Below are positions 26,167 through 34,767 of a stretch of 64,000 nt of DNA, piece after piece. The notes under the pieces were generated by a model. The model was not told where the DNA came from, did not search any database, and saw only the letters and a list, made by a program, of their open reading frames with translations. Every line of letters starts with the position of its first letter. Within the stretch, counting starts at the first letter, position 1. Source of the stretch: Chryseobacterium daecheongense (GTDB lineage: Bacteria; Bacteroidota; Bacteroidia; Flavobacteriales; Weeksellaceae). The DNA lies in NCBI RefSeq assembly GCF_003729955.1, contig NZ_RJTX01000002.1, positions 828,548 through 892,547 of the forward strand, written 5' to 3'. Made by a program: the position numbers and the translations under genes.

Positions 26167-27153
26167 CTACTCCAGCAAAAGCTGAAGACATTTTAATGCT
26201 TTTCCGCTTTCTAAACTTTCCTGGGCCTGTAGAAGGCAATCATCATAACTGCCAAACTTATTGGTGTTATATAGCGCAACGGAAGCATTGGCTAAAACCA
26301 CGGAATTCTGCTGTCTGGTTCCTTTTCCCTGTAAGATGTTTCTGAAAATTTTTGCCGTTTCATGGGAAGTGCTTCCCGCTTCTATACTTTCCGGAGAAAC
26401 AGAATCAAAACCGAGATCCTCAGTAGAGTAAATCTCTTCTCCTTTTTTTGTAATAATCTTTGTATCGTGAGTGAGGCTTATTTCATCATAGCCGTCCATA
26501 CTGTGAACCAAAATGAAATCACGCTCATCTTTTTGCATAAGATACTGGTAGATTCTTGCTATTTCAAGATTGTAAACTCCGATCATTGAAAACTTGGGTT
26601 TGGCCGGGTTTACTAAAGGTCCAAGAAGATTGAAAAAAGTCCTTAAACCCAATGATCTCCGTAAAGCACCAACAGATTGAAGCGCCGGATGAAAATAAGG
26701 AGCATGTAAAAAGCAAATGTTGGCTCTTTCCAGATCCTGGTTTAATGTATCGACGTCTGTCTTGAAAGTATATCCAAGTTCTTCCATAACGTTGGATGAT
26801 CCGGTAACGGTTGATGCTCCGTAATTTCCATGTTTGCTTACTTTCTGGCCTGCTCCGGCAACAATAAAACTAGCCAGAGTAGATATGTTGATGGTATTTT
26901 TTCCATCTCCGCCCGTTCCTACAATGTCTATGGTATCATCGGCATCCAAAGTAATGGGAACCGCCATCTGTAATAGCGCTTCTCTGAAACCTTCCAATTC
27001 TTTTAAAGTAATATTTCGCATCAGGAAAACACTGATGAAAGCCGTTACTTCAATACTATTGAACTTATTCTGTGCAATCTCAATCATGATCGCCTTAGCC
27101 TCAGACTTGGATAAGGTATGATGATTGAACAGGTACTGTAAAATTTCTTTCAT
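26167..27153 (-). CDS. trpD: Anthranilate phosphoribosyltransferase
   Basis: Joins anthranilate with PRPP. The PRPP-binding GTGGDGKNTINIST motif is near residue 75, KHGNYG near 105, and the LGPLVNPAKP motif lies in the middle. The start at 27153 (MKEILQYLFNHH) gives 328 residues, the usual length; the frame is open to an earlier ATG at 27198 that would add 15 unconserved residues. It is the third structural gene of the operon. Confidence 0.95.
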   Translation of the reverse strand: MKEILQYLFNHHTLSKSEAKAIMIEIAQNKFNSIEVTAFISVFLMRNITLKELEGFREALLQMAVPITLDADDTIDIVGTGGDGKNTINISTLASFIVAGAGQKVSKHGNYGASTVTGSSNVMEELGYTFKTDVDTLNQDLERANICFLHAPYFHPALQSVGALRRSLGLRTFFNLLGPLVNPAKPKFSMIGVYNLEIARIYQYLMQKDERDFILVHSMDGYDEISLTHDTKIITKKGEEIYSTEDLGFDSVSPESIEAGSTSHETAKIFRNILQGKGTRQQNSVVLANASVALYNTNKFGSYDDCLLQAQESLESGKALKCLQLLLE

Positions 27154-27249
27154 TTGTGGGGTCTTTATCGTTGAGGGATCTTGTGTAATACTATTCATTT
27201 CAGGGCATTATCAATCATCTTTGATGAGAATTATACTTTCTTTGTTGCT

Positions 27250-27819
27250 TTAGTTTTGTAAAAAATTGCGGATAATGATTTCCCCATCTGGAGTCAGGAT
27301 GCTTTCAGGATGGAACTGTACCCCATGAACATCATATTTCTTATGTTGCAAAGCCATGATCATTCCGTCTTTATCTACAGCCGTTATTTCCAGTTCATCC
27401 GGGAAACCTTCAGGGTTTACCGCCCAGCTGTGATATCTTCCGACTTCAATTCCGGAGTGTAAGTTTCTGAAAAGCTTAGTGTCATTTTTTACAAGCTCAG
27501 CAGAAGTGGCAACACCGTGGAAAATCTCGGTAAGGTTGATTAAACTTCCTCCAAAAGCTTCCGCAATAGCTTGTTGGCCTAAGCAAACTCCCAGAATACT
27601 TTTGGTGGCTGCATATTCTTTGATAAGGTCCAATAAAATTCCCGCTTCTTCAGGAATTCCCGGGCCGGGCGAAAGTATTATTTTATCATATTTTTCAATT
27701 TCCTCTAAAGAAATTTCATCATTTCGATACACATCCACTTTATCATTCAGAATTCTTTCAATGATCTGAACAAGGTTATATGTGAAGCTATCGTAATTGT
27801 CAAAGACTAATGTTTTCAT
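27250..27819 (-). CDS. trpG: Anthranilate synthase component II (glutamine amidotransferase)
   Basis: Provides ammonia to TrpE from glutamine. 189 residues, class I glutaminase. The nucleophile elbow is GVCLGQQAIAEAFGG (Cys near 79), with PGPGIPEEAG before it and the His-Glu pair in VQFHPESILTPDG near 168-180. A p-aminobenzoate role is possible for this family, but its place between trpE (13 bp) and trpD points to tryptophan. Confidence 0.95.
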   Translation of the reverse strand: MKTLVFDNYDSFTYNLVQIIERILNDKVDVYRNDEISLEEIEKYDKIILSPGPGIPEEAGILLDLIKEYAATKSILGVCLGQQAIAEAFGGSLINLTEIFHGVATSAELVKNDTKLFRNLHSGIEVGRYHSWAVNPEGFPDELEITAVDKDGMIMALQHKKYDVHGVQFHPESILTPDGEIIIRNFLQN

Positions 27820-27832
27820 TTTGATCGTAGTT

Positions 27833-29251
27833 TTAATCTATTGTGGCAGCTTTCTGAACTGCTTTTTTTAAGGCATTTAATTTATTATTCACTTCCTGAA
27901 GCTCATTTTCCGGCTCTGATTTGGCAACAATCCCTGCTCCCGCCTGATAATACAATGTATTGTTTCTGCTCAGGAATGTTCTGATCATAATGGCTTGATT
28001 ACAATCGCCATTGAGTCCGATGATTCCGATACAGCCTCCGTAATATCCCCGCGAATCTTTTTCATACTTATTGATCAGTTGAAGGGCTTTATGTTTAGGA
28101 GCGCCGCTTAATGTTCCCTGTGGAAAAGTGGCTGCAACCATTTCAAAAGGATTCTGGTTTTCCGGAAGTTCGGCGGTAACTTCACTTACCATATGAATGA
28201 CATGAGAAAAAAGCTGGATTTCCTTTAATTTCGTAACAGTGACGTTTTTTCCTAGCTTTCCTAAATCATTCCGGGCTAAATCGACTAACATCGTATGCTC
28301 CGCATTTTCTTTAGGATCTTTTTTCAATTCCTCAATAGACTGAAGATCGGTATCGAAATGTCCCGTTCTTTTGAATGTCCCTGCAATGGGGTGAATGATA
28401 GCTTTGTTATTTTTGATGATCAGCTGACTTTCCGGGCTGGAACCAAATAATTTATAGTTCCCATAATCAAAAAAGAATAAATAAGGAGAAGGGTTGATGT
28501 TTCTTAATGCGCGGTACACATTGAACTCATCTCCCTGAAATTTTTGCTCAAATCTCCTGCTTAAAACCAGTTGAAAGACATCTCCTCTCATACAATGCTT
28601 TTGAGCGGTTTTTACCAGATCAATATATTCTTCATCCGTAATATTAGATGTTTCTTCACCTATCTTTTCAAAAGAATAAACAACAGAATTTTGATTTTTA
28701 ATGAGACTTTCCAGTAAATACAGTTCAGATTTCACGCCTTCGATCTGGTTTTCAATAATGTGCATTTCATCGGTGTAATGATTGATGGCAATGACATATT
28801 GGTATAATCTGTATCTGAGAATAGGAATCTCAACCTCAGAACTTTGAGCTTTGAATTGTATTGTGTCAAAGAACTGTACCGCTTCATAGCTGGTATATCC
28901 AAAAAGACTCTGGGCTGTTTGCTCAACCGGATCTTTGGTTTTTTCGCAGACAAAAATGTGAGAAAAATGTTCAAAAATATCAGCAACTTTATGTTCGATG
29001 ATGAATTGCTTGATAGGCTCTTCTCCCGGAAGTTTTATTTCAAATTCGTTGAGGTTTTTTATTTCAATCCCTGCAACGGCATTAATGGCAATAAAGGAAA
29101 AATTATTGTCAATGTTTTTAGAATCGGAGCTTTCCAGAAGAATGGTGTCCCGGAACTTGTCCCGAAGTTGTAGATAAATGTTCATCGGGGTTTTCAGGTC
29201 GCCCAACGTTTTTTTGGAAACAGTTTTTATTTGTATTTTTTTATTGAACAT
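27833..29251 (-). CDS. trpE: Anthranilate synthase component I
   Basis: Chorismate to anthranilate; first committed enzyme of tryptophan synthesis. 472 residues. An N-terminal LLESSD motif (about 38-43) corresponds to the tryptophan feedback site. The C-terminal chorismate-binding domain has PIAGTFKRTG, PKENAEHTMLVDLARNDLG, PQGTLSGAPKHKA and GYYGGCIG. It is the first structural gene of the operon, 30 bp after an attenuator terminator, so control is expected both by attenuation and by feedback inhibition. Confidence 0.96.
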   Translation of the reverse strand: MFNKKIQIKTVSKKTLGDLKTPMNIYLQLRDKFRDTILLESSDSKNIDNNFSFIAINAVAGIEIKNLNEFEIKLPGEEPIKQFIIEHKVADIFEHFSHIFVCEKTKDPVEQTAQSLFGYTSYEAVQFFDTIQFKAQSSEVEIPILRYRLYQYVIAINHYTDEMHIIENQIEGVKSELYLLESLIKNQNSVVYSFEKIGEETSNITDEEYIDLVKTAQKHCMRGDVFQLVLSRRFEQKFQGDEFNVYRALRNINPSPYLFFFDYGNYKLFGSSPESQLIIKNNKAIIHPIAGTFKRTGHFDTDLQSIEELKKDPKENAEHTMLVDLARNDLGKLGKNVTVTKLKEIQLFSHVIHMVSEVTAELPENQNPFEMVAATFPQGTLSGAPKHKALQLINKYEKDSRGYYGGCIGIIGLNGDCNQAIMIRTFLSRNNTLYYQAGAGIVAKSEPENELQEVNNKLNALKKAVQKAATID

Positions 29252-29280
29252 TTTGGGAAGTATTTTGATATGAATTTAAT

Positions 29281-29319
29281 AAATAAAAAAAAGACTCTGA
29301 CGAATTCGTCAAAGTCTTT
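29281..29319 (-). terminator. trp attenuator terminator
   Basis: On the minus strand, AAAGACTTTGACG pairs with CGTCAGAGTCTTT (13 positions, one mismatch; plus coordinates 29290-29319) around a 4-nt loop and is followed by a run of seven T. It lies between the leader peptide and trpE. Its 5' arm can also pair with the leader segment 29373-29384, giving a competing antiterminator. Confidence 0.88.
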
Positions 29320-29350
29320 GATATATTTTTTGTATTATTCCAGTTGTAGA

Positions 29351-29407
29351 TTAACAACATGACAAAAGCTTCAGACCCGACGAAGAGTTTGAAAGCCACC
29401 ACCACAT
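29351..29407 (-). CDS. trpL: trp operon leader peptide
   Basis: An 18-codon frame reading M-W-W-W-L-S-N-S-S-S-G-L-K-L-L-S-C-C and stop, with three tandem Trp codons at 29396-29404. An in-frame ATG at 29428 would extend it by seven residues (MLNNNNN), but the predicted transcription start is close to that position, so 29407 is favoured. When Trp-tRNA is scarce a ribosome would stall on the Trp codons and leave the segment 29373-29384 (TTCGTCGGGTCT) free to pair with the terminator 5' arm. This is the standard logic of ribosome-mediated attenuation. Confidence 0.85.
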   Translation of the reverse strand: MWWWLSNSSSGLKLLSCC

Positions 29408-29432
29408 ATTGTTGTTGTTATTTAACATGGGA

Positions 29433-29465
29433 CAAATGTAAATAAAAATTTTAATATAAAAACAA
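29433..29465 (-). promoter_or_regulatory. Promoter of the trp operon
   Basis: On the minus strand, TACATTTG (plus 29433-29440) matches the Bacteroidota -7 element TAnnTTTG perfectly, and TTG (29463-29465) lies 22 nt upstream as the -33 element. Transcription would start at about 29425-29429, some 20 nt before the MWWW leader peptide. Confidence 0.65.
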
Positions 29466-29479
29466 ATTGAGCTGTTAAA

Positions 29480-30127
29480 TTATTTTTCAAGGGCTTTTAA
29501 CTCTTTTCTTAATGCTGCTAATTGCTTCTGATAGGCATCATTATGATATAACTTCAGATAGTCTTCCAAAGCGGAAATGTATTCTTTTATGAATTCCGGA
29601 TTCGTCTTATCTGCTTCATATTTAATTTTAGCAGCATCAATGGGTTTTCGTTTTTCATATTTCTCCATTATTTTTCCTTCTTCGGATTGATTATAGAGAA
29701 TAACGATATTTTTTTCATACCCCGGAATATATTTTACCGGAAAAGCGATTCCCGTTTGAGGAATTCTGATCGCATTTTCTATCGGATAAATAGTTGCTGT
29801 TGTGGTAGAGAAAAAGGTAGTGATGTATTGTCCGTCAAGCTTTTTTACAATCGCTTCGTAATCGTGAATATAACGCTCATTTAAAGTGGAATTGGTTTCA
29901 ACATCTGACGTAATAATTGCTGTACTTTCCACACCGTATTTATTCAGGAACCATGCGTTTAAAAACTGACCTGCAACTCCGTTGGCTATACTTAAAGGAA
30001 TAATAGGAATAAGGAACCAGCCTTTTTTCGTAACAAAAGTCAATAATCCGAAAATAAAGAGCAGGATCACCACAGTATAAAAACCGTGATGGCTTGTGAA
30101 AAACAAAATTTTAGAAAGACTTACCAT
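29480..30127 (-). CDS. Hypothetical membrane-anchored protein
   Basis: A 215-residue protein that I do not recognise. Two hydrophobic segments lie near the N-terminus (about 14-33 and 37-60). A beta-rich soluble domain follows (about 65-145, with VESTAIITSDVETNSTLNERY and an IPQTGIAFPVKYIPGYEKNIVIL stretch in two parts), and the tail is a charged helix (SALEDYLKLYHNDAYQKQLAALRKEL, about 185-215). It lies 51 bp upstream of the trp leader on the same strand and has no visible link to tryptophan. Confidence 0.7.
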   Translation of the reverse strand: MVSLSKILFFTSHHGFYTVVILLFIFGLLTFVTKKGWFLIPIIPLSIANGVAGQFLNAWFLNKYGVESTAIITSDVETNSTLNERYIHDYEAIVKKLDGQYITTFFSTTTATIYPIENAIRIPQTGIAFPVKYIPGYEKNIVILYNQSEEGKIMEKYEKRKPIDAAKIKYEADKTNPEFIKEYISALEDYLKLYHNDAYQKQLAALRKELKALEK

Positions 30128-30266
30128 AACTTAAAATTAAACAATCTTTATGTATATAGGTTACAGAAATTATTAATTTTCTGAGAAATATGATGAAGAT
30201 GGAGATTTATCATGAGTTTACAACGTAATTTTTTATATTTTTGCTCTGAATTTATATAGAAAAATA

Positions 30267-30491
30267 ATGAAAAAAGTATTAGCAATCGCATTTATCGGAA
30301 GTTTATTCGTGGTAAACTGTTCTAAAAAACCGGATCATTCTTTACAAGACAGCAATACGATGCTTGAAGAGCCTGAAGTAACAACTGTAGTAGATTCTTC
30401 TGCAACAACGCGTAATAAGCCTGAGGCAGATGTAAATGCTGCTGTATCAGTTCCTGCAAGTGAAGCAAAAGCGGATACTCTTACAAAATAA
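30267..30491 (+). CDS. Small lipoprotein
   Basis: A 74-residue lipoprotein with lipobox VVNCS (Cys18) and a low-complexity, acidic, Ser/Ala/Val-rich mature part without recognisable domain. It lies 3 bp before a lipoprotein cytochrome c gene, so the two form an operon. Confidence 0.75.
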   Translation: MKKVLAIAFIGSLFVVNCSKKPDHSLQDSNTMLEEPEVTTVVDSSATTRNKPEADVNAAVSVPASEAKADTLTK

Positions 30492-30494
30492 TAC

Positions 30495-30872
30495 ATGAAA
30501 AAATTGTTTTTGGCGGGATGTATAGGGTTTTTAACCCTTTCCTGTTCTCAAAAAGAAAATACACCTGTTGATGCCGGATCTGCAGAAGCAACATCTGTTT
30601 CTGAGCCTGCTAAAGCCAATCTTTCAGGAGATCAGATCATTGAAACATTGGATTGCACCGGTTGTCACACTGTGAATGAAAGAATGATAGGACCTTCATA
30701 TCAGGAAATAGCAGATAAATATGCTGAAAAAGATGTTGAACTGCTTGCTTCAAAAATTATTGAAGGCGGAAGTGGCGTTTGGGGGAGTGTTCCAATGCAG
30801 CCTCATCCTCAGGTATCCAAAGAAGATGCAAAAAAAATGGTAGAATATATTTTGACTTTAAAAAAGAAATAA
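30495..30872 (+). CDS. Class I cytochrome c lipoprotein
   Basis: A 125-residue lipoprotein (lipobox TLSC, Cys17) with a single heme-binding CTGCH at 54-58 and a probable distal Met101 in SVPMQPHP, the arrangement of small mono-heme cytochromes similar to c551/c552. It acts in periplasmic electron transfer, anchored in a membrane. It is coupled to the small lipoprotein gene upstream and followed by a terminator. Confidence 0.9.
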   Translation: MKKLFLAGCIGFLTLSCSQKENTPVDAGSAEATSVSEPAKANLSGDQIIETLDCTGCHTVNERMIGPSYQEIADKYAEKDVELLASKIIEGGSGVWGSVPMQPHPQVSKEDAKKMVEYILTLKKK

Positions 30873-30892
30873 ATTTCACATTTTTAAATAAA

Positions 30893-30921
30893 AAAAGCCT
30901 TACAAATCTGTAAGGTTTTTT
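30893..30921. terminator. Bidirectional terminator
   Basis: AAAGCCTTACA-aatc-TGTAAGG followed by eight T; A-rich on the other side. It lies between the convergent cytochrome c gene and the membrane-protein gene that ends at 30922. Confidence 0.8.
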
Positions 30922-31425
30922 TTATGAACGAAAACTGAATAATTTAACGCATAATGGGATCAGCCCGCATGAAATGATTATAAAAATAGCCACTCTTACA
31001 CAGTTGAGTTTTTGCCAAAGAGATACTTTGCTGATAAGATTTGCGGGTACTGTTTGTGATTCCGCTATTTTTTGAAATAAGATGATATTAGGAGCAAAAA
31101 ATGTCAATGTCCAGACCCTAACTGCAATATGAAGAATAAATAAAACGAGAAGCCAGTTTCTCACAGGATCGATTTTCCAACAAAAGAGAATGGTTAAAAT
31201 GAATATAACTTCATGAAGAGAATGAAAAATAATCCAGAAATTTTTCAGACTGGTGCCATTTCCATCCAATAATAGTTTGAAATGGTTTGGTGGGAATGAT
31301 GCCCATTTAGGAACAAAGACCAGGGTTTCAAAAATTTGGGCCCCATTCATTAGAAAATAGATCAGTGTTGTGGCACAAAGCCATATTTCAGCACGTGCTA
31401 CATAATTGGTGGTTAGAGTTTCCAT
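30922..31425 (-). CDS. Hypothetical four-helix membrane protein
   Basis: A 167-residue protein with four hydrophobic segments (about 14-38, 67-84, 90-108, 140-162). The pattern recalls DUF1772/DUF4149-like small membrane proteins, but no diagnostic motif is seen. It starts 4 bp after the MarR regulator gene on the same strand, so the regulator probably controls it as a two-gene operon. Confidence 0.75.
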   Translation of the reverse strand: METLTTNYVARAEIWLCATTLIYFLMNGAQIFETLVFVPKWASFPPNHFKLLLDGNGTSLKNFWIIFHSLHEVIFILTILFCWKIDPVRNWLLVLFILHIAVRVWTLTFFAPNIILFQKIAESQTVPANLISKVSLWQKLNCVRVAIFIIISCGLIPLCVKLFSFRS

Positions 31426-31429
31426 TGTA

Positions 31430-31885
31430 TTATTTTTTATTAAGGTGGTCTGACATCTCTTGCATAATGACTGCCGCTTCTGTAAAATAGCGTTTGATTA
31501 CAGACAATTCTTCCTCTGAAAAAGTAGAAATAAGTTCTTGTGTTTTTTGTTGTAAATCGTCAAAAAGTGGTTTTAAAAGTTTCATGCTGTTTTCCATATT
31601 GGGAATAATGATCACTTTTCTTCGGTCTTCCTTGCTGAATTGCCTTTTGAGAAGTTTCTTTTTCTCCAGGCGATCTATTAAGCCTGTGACTGCACCGGTA
31701 GTTAAGCCCGTCAGTTTTGATATTTCACCGGCAGTGATGGATGGATATTGAAGGATAAGTCCTAAATATTTATGATCTGTCCCGGAAAGTCCAGCTTTTT
31801 TTGCAATGGCTTCATGCATAAAAATGGAGGAATCAGAATATTTTCTGCTCGCAGCCCTGAATTGTTGTAAGAATTCTTCAGTCAT
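31430..31885 (-). CDS. MarR family transcriptional regulator
   Basis: A 151-residue winged-helix regulator. The HTH reads ITAGEISKLTGLTTGAVTGLIDRLEKKKLL (split, about 50-79), and the wing is in RQFSKEDRRKVIIIP (about 81-95). It is typical of the SlyA/MarR group. A 21-bp palindrome 20 bp upstream is its likely operator, which implies autoregulation and control of the coupled membrane-protein gene. Confidence 0.92.
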   Translation of the reverse strand: MTEEFLQQFRAASRKYSDSSIFMHEAIAKKAGLSGTDHKYLGLILQYPSITAGEISKLTGLTTGAVTGLIDRLEKKKLLKRQFSKEDRRKVIIIPNMENSMKLLKPLFDDLQQKTQELISTFSEEELSVIKRYFTEAAVIMQEMSDHLNKK

Positions 31886-31904
31886 TATTTAGTTTAGTTG
31901 TTAA

Positions 31905-31925
31905 TTATCTTAGTTGCTAAGATAA
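31905..31925 (-). promoter_or_regulatory. Palindromic operator upstream of marR-type gene
   Basis: TTATCTTAG-ttg-CTAAGATAA, a perfect inverted repeat with 9-bp arms and a 3-nt centre, 20 bp upstream of the MarR start codon. Its form suits a MarR dimer. Confidence 0.7.
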
Positions 31926-32040
31926 AATATTTTTTTGAATTACAATAGGTAGTAGTCAATTTTTGTAATCATGAATAATTGTTTGAGCCGTAAGGAATTA
32001 TTAAATCCGTTTTTTCCTCTAGGATTTTATAAATTATCAC

Positions 32041-32048
32041 TAAATTTG
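32041..32048 (+). promoter_or_regulatory. -7 element of lysS promoter
   Basis: TAAATTTG matches the Bacteroidota TAnnTTTG -7 element, 22 nt before the lysS ATG. No clear TTG at the -33 position was found. Confidence 0.45.
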
Positions 32049-32070
32049 TACGCTTTTAGAAAAATAAGAA

Positions 32071-33771
32071 ATGCAATTATCAGAACAAGAAATCATTAGA
32101 AGAGAAAAGCTGAACAAGCTTGTTGAAATGGGAATCAACGCATTCCCTGCGGATGAATATGTAATTACAGATACTACACAATCTATAAAACAGGATTTTT
32201 CTGAAAATAAACAGGTGAAGATCGCTGGTAGATTGATGTCCCGCAGAATTCAAGGTAAGGCTTCTTTTGCTGAATTGCAGGATTCTACTGGTAAGATCCA
32301 GGTATATTTCAACAGAGATGAGATCTGTACAGGTGAAGATAAAACGTTGTATAATGAAGTATATAAGCACCTTTTAGATATAGGAGATATTATTGGGATT
32401 GAAGGGGAATTATTTACTACACAGGTAGGGGAGAAGACTGTTTTAGTTAAAAACTTTACCTTGTTAACGAAATCTCTTCGTCCGCTACCATTGCCTAAAA
32501 CAGATGCGGAAGGAAATGTTCATGATGCATTTGTAGATCCGGAATTGCGTTACAGACAACGTTATGCAGATTTAGTAGTCAACCCACATATCAAAGAGAT
32601 CTTCGTGAAAAGAACAAAATTGTTCAACGCGATGAGAACTTTCTTTAATGATGCAGGATATTTTGAGGTGGAAACACCAATCTTGCAATCGATCCCTGGA
32701 GGAGCTGCTGCAAGACCGTTTATTACCCATCATAATGCATTAGACATTCCATTGTATTTAAGAATTGCCAATGAATTGTATCTGAAAAGATTGATCGTAG
32801 GTGGATTTGACGGAGTGTATGAATTCTCTAAAAACTTCAGAAATGAAGGGATGGACAGAACCCATAATCCGGAGTTTACTGCCATGGAAATTTATGTAGC
32901 CTACAAAGACTACAACTGGATGATGGACTTTACAGAAAGATTATTGGAATTCTGTGCTACACAGGTTAATGGAAATGCAGAATCAACTTTCGGTGAGCAT
33001 AAAATTAGCTGGAAAGCACCATATCCGAGAATTTCAATGACGGAAGCCATCCAGAAATTCACAGGGTTTGACATTACGGGAAAAACAGAGCAGGAATTAT
33101 TTGATTTCGCAAAATCTATCGGAATTGAAGTGGATGAAACGATGGGTAAAGGTAAGCTGATCGATGAAATCTTCGGAGAAAAATGTGAAGGAAACTTCAT
33201 CCAGCCGACATTCATTACAGATTACCCGGTAGAAATGTCACCTTTAACGAAAAAGCACAGAAGTAAGGAAGGTTTGACCGAGCGTTTCGAATTAATGGTG
33301 TGTGGAAAGGAAATTGCCAATGCGTATTCTGAGCTGAATGATCCTATTGACCAGAGAGAGCGTTTTGAAGAGCAATTGAGACTTTCTGAAAAGGGAGATG
33401 ATGAAGCAGGACAATTTATTGATGAGGATTTCTTAAGAGCTTTGGAATATGGAATGCCGCCAACTTCAGGATTAGGAATCGGTATGGACAGATTGATTAT
33501 GTTCTTAACGAATAATCCGTCTATCCAGGAAGTATTATTCTTCCCTCAGATGAGACCGGAAAAAACGGTTCCTCAGGTTGAATTGGGAGAAGATGAAAAA
33601 GTAATCCTTGAAATTCTGAATTCTCAGGAAGAACCATTTTCTTTAGCTGAAGTAAAAGAGAGAAGCCAGTTATCCGGAAAAAAATGGGATAAAGCATCCA
33701 AGACTTTAACAAAGAATAATCTGGTGAAAGTTGAAAAGATTGATGAAAATCTTTTAATGAAATTAGTATAA
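32071..33771 (+). CDS. lysS: Lysine-tRNA ligase (class II)
   Basis: Charges tRNA-Lys. 566 residues. The N-terminal OB-fold anticodon-binding domain (about 50-150) has VKIAGRLMSRRIQGKASF. The class II catalytic core has motif 2 FRNEGMDRTHNPEFT and motif 3 GLGIGMDRLIM (about 470). The body ends near LFFPQMRPE; about 65 residues follow that resemble a small winged-helix domain (FSLAEVKERSQLSGKKW). That tail makes it longer than the roughly 500 residues usual in other bacteria. A terminator follows. Confidence 0.97.
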   Translation: MQLSEQEIIRREKLNKLVEMGINAFPADEYVITDTTQSIKQDFSENKQVKIAGRLMSRRIQGKASFAELQDSTGKIQVYFNRDEICTGEDKTLYNEVYKHLLDIGDIIGIEGELFTTQVGEKTVLVKNFTLLTKSLRPLPLPKTDAEGNVHDAFVDPELRYRQRYADLVVNPHIKEIFVKRTKLFNAMRTFFNDAGYFEVETPILQSIPGGAAARPFITHHNALDIPLYLRIANELYLKRLIVGGFDGVYEFSKNFRNEGMDRTHNPEFTAMEIYVAYKDYNWMMDFTERLLEFCATQVNGNAESTFGEHKISWKAPYPRISMTEAIQKFTGFDITGKTEQELFDFAKSIGIEVDETMGKGKLIDEIFGEKCEGNFIQPTFITDYPVEMSPLTKKHRSKEGLTERFELMVCGKEIANAYSELNDPIDQRERFEEQLRLSEKGDDEAGQFIDEDFLRALEYGMPPTSGLGIGMDRLIMFLTNNPSIQEVLFFPQMRPEKTVPQVELGEDEKVILEILNSQEEPFSLAEVKERSQLSGKKWDKASKTLTKNNLVKVEKIDENLLMKLV

Positions 33772-33797
33772 TCTTTACAATAGAATAGTACAAATAG

Positions 33798-33830
33798 AAT
33801 TCCTGAGTTTTTCAGGAATTTTTTATTTTT
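33798..33830 (+). terminator. Terminator after lysS
   Basis: AATTCCTGA-gtttt-TCAGGAATT, a 9-bp perfect stem followed by TTTTTA and further T, 27 bp past the stop. Confidence 0.8.
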
Positions 33831-33877
33831 ATGAACTATAAATTGACCTTTCCCGTTGTTTAGAAAACCTACAACCG

Positions 33878-34702
33878 ATGAAACCTGTCCTTTGCCTCAG
33901 TCTTATTATATTTTCGGCAGGAATTAATGCTCAAATGCTCACATCTGTTTATTTTGAGCATAACAGTTATGAGCTTGGCGCAGAATCTAAAAAGAAGCTG
34001 GATAGTTTAGCTGCGTTAAAAACTAATCTTACATTCAGAATTTTTGGAAATTGTGATCCTTCAGGAAGTACAGAATACAATAAAATCTTATCTGAACATC
34101 GGGCAAATACTGTTTATGAATATTTGCAGGGAAAAATAGGGAATAATATCCAATTGGTAAGCTCAAGAGGGTTAGGAGAAGAAAAACAGATCAATGATAA
34201 TACTACAGAACAATTACGAGAAAAAAACAGGAGGGTAGATGTTTTCATAGAACAGAAGTATGTTCCGGGACAAAAAATATCCAGAAGAGTACTTCCGAGC
34301 TTTTTGGATACTCAAATTTCCCAAATGAGAGTAAATGATACCTACTCGTTGCCTGATGTCAATTTTATCGGGAATCGGCATGTTTGGCTTCCCAATGGAG
34401 ATGCACAGCTTCTCCGCCTTTTAAAGATATTAAAAGAGAATCCGGCATTGGAAATTGAACTGCAGGGACATATTTGCTGTGATTACGAAAATTTTGATGG
34501 GGAGGATATCGATTTAGGAACGTTTAATCTTTCCTGGACAAGAGCCAATGCCATCAAGGAGTATCTTGAAAAACAAGGGATAGATCCTTCACGGATCAGA
34601 GCAAAAGGCCTTGGACATCTCAATCCTGCGGTTTATCCTGAACTAACAGAAGCAGATCAGGTGAGAAATAGAAGAGTAGAATTGGTTTTGATTAGAAAGT
34701 AA
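33878..34702 (+). CDS. OmpA family protein with two OmpA-like domains
   Basis: Exported protein of 274 residues (signal peptide ends AGINAQ). Two tandem OmpA/MotB peptidoglycan-binding domains fill it: residues about 22-128 (YFEHNSYELG ... LREKNRRVDVFI) and about 155-272 (ELQGHICC ... SWTRANAIKEYL ... QVRNRRVELVL). There is no outer-membrane barrel, so it is likely a periplasmic peptidoglycan binder. A very strong hairpin follows 5 bp after the stop. Confidence 0.9.
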   Translation: MKPVLCLSLIIFSAGINAQMLTSVYFEHNSYELGAESKKKLDSLAALKTNLTFRIFGNCDPSGSTEYNKILSEHRANTVYEYLQGKIGNNIQLVSSRGLGEEKQINDNTTEQLREKNRRVDVFIEQKYVPGQKISRRVLPSFLDTQISQMRVNDTYSLPDVNFIGNRHVWLPNGDAQLLRLLKILKENPALEIELQGHICCDYENFDGEDIDLGTFNLSWTRANAIKEYLEKQGIDPSRIRAKGLGHLNPAVYPELTEADQVRNRRVELVLIRK

Positions 34703-34707
34703 ATTGG

Positions 34708-34746
34708 AAAGTTTCGGCGGCAGCTTTGCTGCCGCCGAAACTTTTT
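34708..34746. terminator. Strong GC-rich terminator
   Basis: AAAGTTTCGGCGGCAGC and its exact inverted copy form a 17-bp perfect stem with a 3-nt loop, followed by TTTTT on the plus strand. It lies between the convergent OmpA-like and cydB genes. A half of the same sequence (agtttcggcggga) appears at about 47346, downstream of the symporter gene. Confidence 0.85.
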
Positions 34747-34767
34747 ATCAAAAAATAAAATACATTA

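Noticed and set aside
29408..29428. Longer leader peptide starting at 29428 (MLNNNNN before MWWW)
   Set aside because: The predicted transcription start is at about the same position, which would leave no room for ribosome binding; the second ATG is more plausible, though the longer form is not excluded.
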